Of a DNA stretch of 64,000 bases, positions 33,738-41,744 are shown one piece after another. The position numbers and the translations under genes were made by a program. Position 1 is the first letter of the stretch. Each line of letters starts with the position of its first letter. This DNA comes from CAIJMU01 sp035530275. Lineage in GTDB: Bacteria; Spirochaetota; Spirochaetia; Treponematales; Rectinemataceae. Location of the stretch: positions 185,839 through 249,838 of the forward strand of contig DATKVC010000017.1 of assembly GCA_035530275.1 (NCBI GenBank), given 5' to 3'. The notes under the pieces are model-generated. The model did no database searches. It was given only the letters and a program-made list of their open reading frames with translations, and was not told the origin of the DNA.

Positions 33738-33795
33738 CGATTGCGTGACATACTCCGGACAGCATCCCCGAAAGCGGGGGAATCGCAATCGGAGG
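33738..33795 (+). promoter_or_regulatory. Structured leader of the cytochrome b gene
   Basis: CGATTGCG (33738-33745) can pair with CGCAATCG (33784-33791), enclosing a CCCCG-aaag-CGGGG hairpin (33766-33779). The outer stem ends at the first base of the GGAGG ribosome site (33791-33795). The region upstream (33650-33735) is AT-rich with several -10-like sequences, none decisive. Confidence 0.45.
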
Positions 33796-33800
33796 CATTC

Positions 33801-35234
33801 ATGATTCAAGATGGCAAGCATCCGGACGAGAAGCCGCTCGGGCCGCAATTCGCCCGACTCATGATCGAGGAAGCGCCGCATTACGCCAATCGTTTCTTCT
33901 ATTCGCTCGGTTTCCTGGCGGCGACAAGCTTCGTGATGCTGATTATCACGGGAATCGTCGAGGTATTCTTCGGGTCGTCCTGGTGGCTTACAAAACCCGC
34001 CGGCGTATTTTTCAGGAGCCTGCACCTTTGGTCGACGCAGGCATTCATAATATTCATTTTGCTCCATCTGGTCGTCGTGTTCTGCACGATGGGCTATAGA
34101 GGCCCGCGGCGGTTCACCTGGGTCTTGGGAGTGCTGATGTTCTTCTTCGCCCTCGTCGAGACCGAGCTCGGCTACGCCCTTCGAGGCGACTTTTCGACCC
34201 AGTGGAGGGCCCTGCAAGGCGCGGATTTCTTCAACGGCTCCGGCCTGGGCTGGTGGATCAACCCCCTCAACGAACTCAAGGTATTCGGGATCCATATCGC
34301 GATCGTCCCCTTGATAATCATAGGTCTTCTTTCGCTGCATTACGCCCTCGTTCGCTTCCTGGGCATCGCGACGCCTGCCCGGCCGGAGATCGAATACCGC
34401 ATCGAGAAGGCCAACCATGTCATCCTTTTCCTTCGCGGCGGAGCGATCATCCTTCTCATCATGGTGCTTGCCGTCCTCCTGCCTTCGCCGTACATCAAAC
34501 CGGTCAGCATCGCGGAGGTGGCGAAAAGCGATCCCAATCTCGTCGCCCAGACCATCGTCGGGGAATTCGGCAGGTTGGACCAGATAGGCAAGGATCCGGA
34601 CAGCCGAGACCTCACCACCGGATACTCCGACAATATCCAGCCCTACACCTACGACACGAGGTCCATCTATGTGGACGAGCCCTGGAAGCAGGCCGTTGCC
34701 ACGAGTCAAGGCTCCGAGGAGCTGGCCGCAGTCGAGGCGCTACCTGCGGACGATCAGAAGAAGCTGGTCGATGGCGCCGTCAATTTCTTCGGCGACAACA
34801 AGACTGGCGTCAAGGAATCGGACAACAAACTCATCGACATTGCGAAGCGACTTACGAACGTGGCCGCCTCGGGATGGTACGACAGCGCTTTGAAGGGCAT
34901 GGGGCAGCCGGGTGACAGCACCTACCAGCTCCGATTCCTCGCGGACCTCGGCGTACTCGAGGACAAGGCCGACAAGCTCCACATGCTCACCGAGCAGTGG
35001 GGCATGCTGCGCGAAGAGGAAGGAGGGAGACCCGGAGCCTGGTGGCTCGCACCCATCGGCCTCCTCAACAAGACGGTTCTTGCCCAGGATGACAACGGCG
35101 ACCGCGATGGCGCCCTCATCCTCGGCATCCTCATCCTCATCCTCGCGGCCTTCCCCTTCATTCCCGGCTTGAACAAGATACCGGTGCTCCTCAGGCTTTA
35201 TGCCTTGTTCCAGCGGAAGCCCAAGGCAAAGTGA
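33801..35234 (+). CDS. Orphan diheme cytochrome b with soluble extension
   Basis: 477 aa. The N-terminal ~190 residues match the four-helix cytochrome b/b6 core: His75 and His89 (H-x13-H) in helix B and His164 and His179 (H-x14-H, the b6-like spacing) in helix D, with GYRGPRRFTWVLG between helices. A fifth helix (about 208-226) follows, then about 210 hydrophilic residues of unknown fold and a last membrane helix (about 445-463). It would carry electrons between quinol and a partner at the membrane. No Rieske, cytochrome c or subunit IV gene is adjacent. GGAGG lies 5 nt before the ATG. Confidence 0.85.
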   Translation: MIQDGKHPDEKPLGPQFARLMIEEAPHYANRFFYSLGFLAATSFVMLIITGIVEVFFGSSWWLTKPAGVFFRSLHLWSTQAFIIFILLHLVVVFCTMGYRGPRRFTWVLGVLMFFFALVETELGYALRGDFSTQWRALQGADFFNGSGLGWWINPLNELKVFGIHIAIVPLIIIGLLSLHYALVRFLGIATPARPEIEYRIEKANHVILFLRGGAIILLIMVLAVLLPSPYIKPVSIAEVAKSDPNLVAQTIVGEFGRLDQIGKDPDSRDLTTGYSDNIQPYTYDTRSIYVDEPWKQAVATSQGSEELAAVEALPADDQKKLVDGAVNFFGDNKTGVKESDNKLIDIAKRLTNVAASGWYDSALKGMGQPGDSTYQLRFLADLGVLEDKADKLHMLTEQWGMLREEEGGRPGAWWLAPIGLLNKTVLAQDDNGDRDGALILGILILILAAFPFIPGLNKIPVLLRLYALFQRKPKAK

Positions 35235-35253
35235 AGATCGACACTCTTTGATC

Positions 35254-35287
35254 CGTTCCGGCCCGGCCGACCTGCGGGGCCGGAACG
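35254..35287 (+). terminator. Probable terminator after cytochrome b
   Basis: CGTTCCGGCCC (35254-35264) and GGGCCGGAACG (35277-35287) form a perfect 11-bp stem with a 12-nt loop, but no U tract follows. Confidence 0.5.
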
Positions 35288-35309
35288 ATGTCAGACCCTT
35301 CCATCGTGA

Positions 35310-35339
35310 TTGAAGCTTCCGTATCGCTCGCTGTATAGT
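35310..35339 (+). promoter_or_regulatory. Promoter abutting the MFS transporter start
   Basis: TTGAAG (35310-35315), 18 nt, TATAGT (35334-35339), then 9 nt (tcgctccct) to the ATG at 35349. No Shine-Dalgarno fits, so a near-leaderless message is likely. Confidence 0.55.
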
Positions 35340-35348
35340 TCGCTCCCT

Positions 35349-37394
35349 ATGAACGAAAGCACTGAATCGAAAGCGCGAAGCTTCACGGTCATCGGCATCG
35401 CCCTCGCCATGTTCCTGGGCGCCCTCGACCAAACCATCGTGGCCACCGCCATGCCGAAGGTCGTCGCCGAGCTCCACGGGCTCGAACGCTTCACCTGGGT
35501 CACGACGGCCTACCTCCTCGTATCCACCCTCCTCGTCCCCATCTACGGCAAACTCTCCGATATCGTGTCGCGGAGGATACTCGAGATCGCGAGCGTTCTC
35601 GTTTTTCTCCTCGGCTCGGCCCTCTGCGGCATAGCGGGCGAATGGGGAAGCCTGCCCCTCATCGGCGACGGAATGAACCAACTCATATTGTTCAGGGGCA
35701 TCCAGGGGCTCGGGAGCGCGGGACTCTTCGCCCTCGCCTTCATCATCGTCTCTGACCTGTATCCTCCCCGGGATCGCGGCAAGATCTCGGGCGTCTTCGG
35801 CGCCGTCTTCGGTCTCGCGAGCATCCTCGGCCCCCTCGTCGGCGGCTTTCTCACGGACAACGCCGGATCCTGGCTGCCGGGCGTCTCGGGCTGGCGATGG
35901 GTCTTCTACGTCAACGTGCCCATCGGGGCGGTGGCGCTTTGGTTCCTCATCACCAAGATGCCGCATTACCATCCCAAAGACGATAGTCACGAATTCGATT
36001 TTCTCTCAGCCCTACTCATGCTCGGTGCTTTTTCGCCGCTCATCTTCGCCCTCCAGCTCGACAAGACCCAATATCCTTGGGACGGACTCATCGTGCTCTC
36101 CCTTCTCGGTGTCTCCGCCCTTCTCATGACCCTCTGGGTGCTGCATTCGCTCAAGGCAAGGCACCCCATCCTCGATCTCCGGCTCTTCACCAACAAGGTC
36201 TTCGCGTGGAGCAGCGTCGCGACCTTCTTTTTCGGCGGCGGCTTCATGGCCATCATCATCTTCCTGCCGATCTACATGGTTTTCGCCCAGGGCGTGAGCG
36301 CGACGTCGGCCGGCGTGAGCATCATCCCCCTCTCGATGGGTTCCGTCCTCGGCTCGATCGCGACAGGCAACCTCATCACGAAGGTCGGCAAGTACAAGGG
36401 CTTCATGGTTTTCGGCGCGATAGTATCAATTGGTGCTTTCGTGCTGATGAGCGGTCTTTCGGTCCAGACGCCCTTCTGGCTCGTCGTTCTCTTCATGTTC
36501 ATCGCCGGCCTCGGCTTCGGCCCTTCGCAATCGATCTTCGCGCTGGCGAGCCAGAACGCCGTCGAGCCGCGCAAGATCGGGCAGGCCACGAGCGCCATCC
36601 AGTTCAACCGGCAGATAGGCTCCGTGGTTTTCGCGGCGGTCCTCGGCGTCGTCTTCAACAATACCCTCGTCACCGCACTGCCCAAGCACGGCGTCGATAT
36701 CTCCCAGGCGCCGGGCGGCCAGAGTTCCTCTCTCGGCGATGGTCCGGAGGACATCCGTGCCGCCATCGTCGCCGGCTTCGATTCGATGATCCTCCGCTTC
36801 GATCGACTCTTCACCCTCCGCGGCGATGAGGCGAAGGCTGCCCTCGACGCCATTCTCGCCGATCCGGCTCTTCCGGCGGACTACAAGGCCAAATTGAAGG
36901 ACGGCACCCCCTCCATGCGGATCGATGCGTCCTTCGACGCCCTGTTCTCGGCGATCGAGAAGGGGGATAGGGCCGGGCTCGCGCGGCTCCTCGACCCGAA
37001 GGCCCTCGACGCCGATGGGCGACCTGGAATAGGGGCGAACATGCCTGCCTTCGTGGTGCCCATGCTTCTCGATTTGGCCTCTGCACCCGCGGCCCTGCGC
37101 CAGGCCCGGCTCCCCGCGGTTCGCGCGGAAATCGAGTCGCAAAAGGCAGGCATCGAGGATGCGGCCAGCGCGGCGGCCTCGAAGGCCGTCCATGACGCGC
37201 TCGAGACGGCGAAGGTGACGGTCGCGGACAAGACCGTGGCCGGAATGAAGGCCTCCTTCGCGGACGGGGTCGCGCGGGTCTGGTTCTACGGAATATTCCT
37301 CATGGTCGCCCTTTTCCTCGCCGTGCTGATGATCCCCAGCCTCAAGCTCAAGGGACGAGCCGACGCCGCCCCCGGGCCGGAGGCGGCGATCTAG
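35349..37394 (+). CDS. DHA2-type MFS multidrug exporter
   Basis: 681 aa. Fourteen-helix EmrB/QacA-like transporter: LDQTIVATAMPKVVAEL in helix 1 (motif D1-like), GKLSDIVSRR in loop 2-3 (motif A), RGIQGLGSAGLFALAFIIVSD and LGPLVGGFLTD (motif C). It should export hydrophobic compounds by proton antiport. Unusually, about 180 hydrophilic, mostly helical residues (from about 460 to 640) lie between the last two membrane helices. The upstream open frame contains the promoter, so ATG 35349 is the start. Confidence 0.9.
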   Translation: MNESTESKARSFTVIGIALAMFLGALDQTIVATAMPKVVAELHGLERFTWVTTAYLLVSTLLVPIYGKLSDIVSRRILEIASVLVFLLGSALCGIAGEWGSLPLIGDGMNQLILFRGIQGLGSAGLFALAFIIVSDLYPPRDRGKISGVFGAVFGLASILGPLVGGFLTDNAGSWLPGVSGWRWVFYVNVPIGAVALWFLITKMPHYHPKDDSHEFDFLSALLMLGAFSPLIFALQLDKTQYPWDGLIVLSLLGVSALLMTLWVLHSLKARHPILDLRLFTNKVFAWSSVATFFFGGGFMAIIIFLPIYMVFAQGVSATSAGVSIIPLSMGSVLGSIATGNLITKVGKYKGFMVFGAIVSIGAFVLMSGLSVQTPFWLVVLFMFIAGLGFGPSQSIFALASQNAVEPRKIGQATSAIQFNRQIGSVVFAAVLGVVFNNTLVTALPKHGVDISQAPGGQSSSLGDGPEDIRAAIVAGFDSMILRFDRLFTLRGDEAKAALDAILADPALPADYKAKLKDGTPSMRIDASFDALFSAIEKGDRAGLARLLDPKALDADGRPGIGANMPAFVVPMLLDLASAPAALRQARLPAVRAEIESQKAGIEDAASAAASKAVHDALETAKVTVADKTVAGMKASFADGVARVWFYGIFLMVALFLAVLMIPSLKLKGRADAAPGPEAAI

Positions 37395-37418
37395 GGGCGT
37401 AGATCGAAGTTCGGCACC

Positions 37419-38576
37419 CTACTTCCCGAGAGGGTAGGTTCCGAACTCCTTGGCGGCCTCCACCATCGCGAGGACGTTTTCGGGGGGCACCTCGTTCATC
37501 ACCGTGTGGACGGCGGCGAGCATGTAGCCGCCGCCGGGCCCGAGCGCCTCGATGACCCGCTTCACCTCCGCGCGAACCTCCGCCGGACTTCCGTAGGGCA
37601 GTATCCTTTGGGTGTCGATCGCCCCGCAGAAGACGAGGTCCTTCCCGAACTCCCTCTTGAGCCGCGGCAGATCCGACATGCGGCCGGCGCCGGACTGGAT
37701 GGGGTTGAGGATATCGACGCCGAGCTCGATGAGGTCGGGCACGAGGTCGTAGACGTCGCCGTCGGTGTGGAAGAAGATCTTCGCCTTCGTCCTCGATCGT
37801 ATGAATTGCATGAAATCCGCGTGGACCGGCTTGAGGATATCCCGGTAGGTAGTAGGTGATATGAGGAGATTTTCTTGCATCCCGAGGTCGTCGCCGATCT
37901 TGATGATGTCGAGATCGTCGCCGGCCTCGTCGAGAAAGTGGCCCATCAGGGTCTTGCAAAGGCCCTCTATCTTCCAGAGGAGGGCCGAGGCGAAATCCGG
38001 CTCGGCGACCATATCGGCGAGGAAGTTGTCGAGGCCCCTCATGGCCTGGGCGCGTTCGAAGGGAAAGAGGAGCCAGGGACAGCCCAGGCTCGCGTAGCGC
38101 CCGTCGGCCGCCAGGGCCCGGGCCTCGGCCCTCACGTTGGCGACCCTGGTCGGATCGTCCATGTCGGGCCAGGGATAGGCTTCGATCTCGGCGATCGAGG
38201 TCGCCTCGGCAAGGGGATGGATGCCCGGGTACCAGTTACCGGGCTCGATCTCCTTCGCCCCGCCGCCCCAGTCGTCGATGAAGTCCGCGTGCGGCGGCCG
38301 AGCGCGGGCTCTTTCGTAGACGAAGGCGGGGAATCGATCGAGGACCGAGCGGGTATCCGATCCGAGGCGTTCGAGTATGGCCTCGGTCGGCAGGGCGGTG
38401 CCGAGTTCGGGCCAATCGTAAATATAGTCTTCGCCGGGTTCCTCGCCGAGGCGGGCCGCCAAGGCGCGATATGATTTCATCTTGATGCCCGTGGCGTTCG
38501 TGCCGCCGATTATGATGGGAACCCTGTCCGGCTCCTCGTGGGCGAGGGCCGCGAGCACGCGTTCGCGTCCGGTCAT
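37419..38576 (-). CDS. Uroporphyrinogen decarboxylase-like (MtaA/CmuA family) protein
   Basis: 385 aa. The N-terminus MTGRERVLAALAHEEPDRVP and C-terminal FFHTDGDVYDLVPDLIELGVD are typical of URO-D-fold proteins of the corrinoid methyltransferase side (MtaA/CmuA) rather than HemE. Members transfer methyl groups or act on unknown substrates. No corrinoid protein or methyltransferase partner is adjacent, so the substrate is open. AGGAGG lies 4 nt before the ATG at 38576; the open frame extends to 39431 only as an antisense shadow of the DUF445 gene. Convergent with the MFS gene. Confidence 0.85.
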   Translation of the reverse strand: MTGRERVLAALAHEEPDRVPIIIGGTNATGIKMKSYRALAARLGEEPGEDYIYDWPELGTALPTEAILERLGSDTRSVLDRFPAFVYERARARPPHADFIDDWGGGAKEIEPGNWYPGIHPLAEATSIAEIEAYPWPDMDDPTRVANVRAEARALAADGRYASLGCPWLLFPFERAQAMRGLDNFLADMVAEPDFASALLWKIEGLCKTLMGHFLDEAGDDLDIIKIGDDLGMQENLLISPTTYRDILKPVHADFMQFIRSRTKAKIFFHTDGDVYDLVPDLIELGVDILNPIQSGAGRMSDLPRLKREFGKDLVFCGAIDTQRILPYGSPAEVRAEVKRVIEALGPGGGYMLAAVHTVMNEVPPENVLAMVEAAKEFGTYPLGK

Positions 38577-38673
38577 GCATCCTCCTTGCCGCCTGCGCGG
38601 ATGGAGGCCATCATAGCGACAGCGACCGGTTCTTGCCACGGGCGCGCGAAGTCCGTGGCCATAAGGGGTGCAT

Positions 38674-40263
38674 GTGGAGTTTTTCCGGGCCTGGATCCTG
38701 CCGCCCCTCGTCGGCGGCATCATCGGCTGGTTCACCAATTGGCTTGCGATCAAGATGCTCTTTCGCCCGCATGCGGAAAAGCGACTTTTCGGAGTTCGAT
38801 TGCCCTTCACGCCGGGCATCCTTCCGCGAGGAAGGGCCAGGCTTGCCGTGAGCATCGGTGACACCGTCGCGGCCGAACTCTTCACCCCCGATGTGCTCAG
38901 GGCACGACTCGCCGCGCCGGAGGTTTCGGTTGCCCTCGAAAAGGGCATCGGCGAAGCCTTATCCGAAGCCGCCGCCCTCGATGCCGGCGCCCTCCTCGCC
39001 ACGGCCACCAAGGGAGCGGGCGAGGGTCCCCTCGGCGCCCTCGTCGCCGGCGCATGGAGAAACCTCGCGGCGACTCCCGCCTTTGCACGAGCCCTCGAGG
39101 CCGCCATCACCGAGGCCTTTTCCTCCCTCGATTCCGTGCCTCTCGCCGTCGTGCTTCCACCCGACAAGACGCGCGATCTCGCATCGCGCCTCTTCGCGCC
39201 GGAAAATGCCGAAAGACTCCGATCGGGGCTCCTGCGCCTTGTCGATTCGCTTTTCGGAAAGCGCGAGGTTGGAAGGGAAGGGGGGATGGGCGATCGTCGG
39301 ATCGGCGCAGGAAGGCTCGTCGAGTTCCTTCCGCCTGAAGTCATCGAACCCTTCGTCAAGGCAATCGCCGAGGGACTTTTTCGCCTGGCTGTGCCAGGCA
39401 TCGTGGAACTTCTCCGCGCACCGGCCCTCAAGAACGAACTGGAGGACGAGGCGCGTCATATCGTGCACGAGGCGATCGACAGGCTGGGCCTCGTCCAGCG
39501 CCTCTTCGTCGGCATCGCCGGCTATGAGCGCAGGTTATCCGAAACCATGCCCGAGACGGTGGATGATCTCGTGGCGGCCTTTTCGCGCCTGCTCCGCGAC
39601 CCCGTCATGCCCGGGCGCGCCTCGGAGGCCGTATTCGGGGCCTTCGAGGCCATGGCGGCGAAGCCCCTGTCCAGCGCCCTATCGGATGTCCTTTCGCACG
39701 AGGCCGCCGTCGCGGCGGTCGACGCCTTCGTCACCGCCCTACGCGATCGGGGCGCCGAACTCGCGGGAAGGTTGGCGACCCTCGTTGCCGCTCGAGGCGA
39801 AACGACGGTCGGGGGAATCATGGCCGCCCTCGGTCTTACTTCGGCCGCTCTCGCCCGCGAGGCGGCGGGATCGCTGGCCGGCTTTCTCTCTACCTCCGGT
39901 TCGACCGCCAAGGGTCCCGACCTGGCGGCGGTCTCGTCTCGCTTTTCGGCGAGTCTCGCCGAAGGGCTTCGCGGAACGACCCTCGGCACCCTCGTCGGAC
40001 TCGACGAGGGTGGGCGAGCCGAGCTCGCCTCCTGGCTATCCCTCCGCGCCATCGAGCTCGTTTCGGCCCAGGCCACGCGAATTCTCGAGGGCATCGATGT
40101 CAAGGCCATGGTGGTCGAACGCATCGACGAACTCGAAATGGCCGAAATGGAGCGGATGATCCTCGCGATCGTGGATCGCGAACTCTTCTGGATCACCGCC
40201 CTCGGCGGCATTCTCGGCGCGATCATCGGCCTCGCGCAGTCCCTACTCGCGACGCTGGGCTGA
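38674..40263 (+). CDS. DUF445-family membrane protein
   Basis: About 529 aa. The N-terminal helix FFRAWILPPLVGGIIGWFTNWLAIKMLFRP and the C-terminal helix ITALGGILGAIIGLAQSLL, with a long Ala-rich helical region between, define the YheB/DUF445 family. Function unknown. The start is GTG 38674 with AAGGGG 5 nt upstream, or GTG 38668 two codons earlier. It is divergent from the URO-D-like gene. The stop TGA is directly abutted by the stop of the convergent thioesterase, forming TGATCA at 40261-40266. Confidence 0.85.
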   Translation: MEFFRAWILPPLVGGIIGWFTNWLAIKMLFRPHAEKRLFGVRLPFTPGILPRGRARLAVSIGDTVAAELFTPDVLRARLAAPEVSVALEKGIGEALSEAAALDAGALLATATKGAGEGPLGALVAGAWRNLAATPAFARALEAAITEAFSSLDSVPLAVVLPPDKTRDLASRLFAPENAERLRSGLLRLVDSLFGKREVGREGGMGDRRIGAGRLVEFLPPEVIEPFVKAIAEGLFRLAVPGIVELLRAPALKNELEDEARHIVHEAIDRLGLVQRLFVGIAGYERRLSETMPETVDDLVAAFSRLLRDPVMPGRASEAVFGAFEAMAAKPLSSALSDVLSHEAAVAAVDAFVTALRDRGAELAGRLATLVAARGETTVGGIMAALGLTSAALAREAAGSLAGFLSTSGSTAKGPDLAAVSSRFSASLAEGLRGTTLGTLVGLDEGGRAELASWLSLRAIELVSAQATRILEGIDVKAMVVERIDELEMAEMERMILAIVDRELFWITALGGILGAIIGLAQSLLATLG

Positions 40264-40689
40264 TCAGGCCTTCGGCCGGGGAAGATCGCGCTTCTTGCCC
40301 TCCGCGTCGACGGCGACGTAGACGAGCTGGGCCTCGGTCACCTTGACCACGCTTTCGAGATCGCTGTCGTGCCGCTCCGCGAAAACTTCGACGTCGACGG
40401 TTATCGAAGTCTTGCCAATTCGTAAGATCTTCGCGTAGAAGGAGACGAGGTCGCCCACGGAGATCGGCTCCTTGAAGGTGAAGCTCGTCACCGCGACGGT
40501 GGCGACCCTTCCCGCGGCGACGCGACGCGCCTTGAATCCGCCGGCTATGTCGACCTGGGCCATCACCCAGCCCCCGAAGACGTCGCCGTAGACGTTCGCG
40601 TCCGCCGGCATCGGCACGACGCGCAGCGCCGGTTCGATGTCGGGCAGCTTGATCGCGGTCTTGCTTTGGCTCTTTTCCATCCGCTTCAT
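40264..40689 (-). CDS. Acyl-CoA thioesterase (hotdog fold)
   Basis: 141 aa. YciA/BACH-like hotdog protein: MPADANVYGDVFGGWVMAQVDIAG with the catalytic Asp region, VAVTSFTFKEPISVGDLV, then SITVDVEVFAER. It hydrolyses acyl-CoA to free acid and CoA. The ATG at 40689 overlaps the oxidoreductase stop (ATGA); a second ATG lies three codons in. Last gene of a two-gene unit. Confidence 0.9.
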   Translation of the reverse strand: MKRMEKSQSKTAIKLPDIEPALRVVPMPADANVYGDVFGGWVMAQVDIAGGFKARRVAAGRVATVAVTSFTFKEPISVGDLVSFYAKILRIGKTSITVDVEVFAERHDSDLESVVKVTEAQLVYVAVDAEGKKRDLPRPKA

Positions 40690-41657
40690 TCCGAGGGGGG
40701 CAGAAGGACGATCTTTCCGTAGGCGCCCTTTTCCATCACCGCGCGATGCGATTCCGGAGCCTGTGCGAGGGGGAACTCCCTGCCCACGACGGGCCTGATC
40801 GCATCGGCCGTCATCGCGGCGGCGAGGGCCGCGTGGATCTCCGCCTCCTCGGATTCCGTGGCCGCCCAGAGGGTCATCGCGTGGATCGACCCGCGTTTCC
40901 CCATAAGGTCGCGCGGTGTGATCGTGACATCGCCCCTGCTGCCAATGATTATTACCCGGCCCCGCGGCGCGAGGAGCTTGAGATCGTGGCCGAGATTGAC
41001 GTTGGCGAGCATCTCGAGGATGACATCGAAGCCCCTGCCTTCCGTCGCCGCGAGCATCTGTTCGCGATAATCGGTACTCGTATGATCGAAGGCGGCGAGT
41101 GCCCCTTCGCGAAGGACGAGTTCGCGGCCCTTCGGCGTTCCGGCCGTTCCATACATCTTGAGACCCCGTAGACGGCCGAGTTGGAGGGCCGCGACGCCGA
41201 CCCCCCCCGAGGCGCCGTGCACGAGGACGGACTCGCCAGGAAGGGCATCGGCGTGATGGAAAAGCCCGTGATAGGCGGTGCCGTAGGGCACGTAGATGCC
41301 GGCGCCTTCGGGAAAGCCGATCGAGTCGGGAAGGCTATGCGCCTGCGCCTCGGTGGCGAGGGCGAATTCGGCGTAGGTTCCGGAAATCGAGCGGGCGAGA
41401 TAGACGCGATCGCCGGGCCTGAGCCGGGAGACCCCGGGGCCGACCGCTTCGACCGATCCGGCTCCGTCGGTGCCCGGCGTGTAGGGGAGGGGCGGCTTGA
41501 CGGAATAGCTGCCCGTGCGCGTGTAGGTGTCAGCCGGATTGACGCCGGCAGCGCCTATGCGGACCAGAACCTGCCCCGGTCCGGGAATGAGGTCGGGCAC
41601 TTCCTCGAATCGCATCACCTCGGGGCCGCCGAATTCATGGACGACGATCGCTTTCAT
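40686..41657 (-). CDS. Zinc-independent MDR oxidoreductase (quinone reductase-like)
   Basis: 323 aa. Medium-chain dehydrogenase/reductase of the zeta-crystallin type: MKAIVVHEFGGPEVMRFEEV, AAGVNPADTYTRTGSY, PYTPGTDGAG, and the nucleotide fold VLVHGASGGVGVAALQLGR (AxGGVG). No structural or catalytic zinc cysteines are present. Likely an NADPH-dependent quinone or enone reductase. AAGGAG lies 6 nt before the ATG. It is translationally coupled to the thioesterase. Confidence 0.9.
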   Translation of the reverse strand: MKAIVVHEFGGPEVMRFEEVPDLIPGPGQVLVRIGAAGVNPADTYTRTGSYSVKPPLPYTPGTDGAGSVEAVGPGVSRLRPGDRVYLARSISGTYAEFALATEAQAHSLPDSIGFPEGAGIYVPYGTAYHGLFHHADALPGESVLVHGASGGVGVAALQLGRLRGLKMYGTAGTPKGRELVLREGALAAFDHTSTDYREQMLAATEGRGFDVILEMLANVNLGHDLKLLAPRGRVIIIGSRGDVTITPRDLMGKRGSIHAMTLWAATESEEAEIHAALAAAMTADAIRPVVGREFPLAQAPESHRAVMEKGAYGKIVLLPPSE

Positions 41658-41744
41658 CGCATTCTCCTTTCCTTATTCGGCAAAAATGCCGTAAGGCGCG
41701 CCGAAAGTCAAAGATGTTCCGGATTCGCCTCGTGCCCGACTGCT

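Noticed and set aside
38577..39431. N-terminal extension of the URO-D-like protein to 39431 on the minus strand
   Set aside because: It is antisense to the DUF445 gene, Arg/Ser/Ala-rich without domains, and a good ribosome site precedes ATG 38576.
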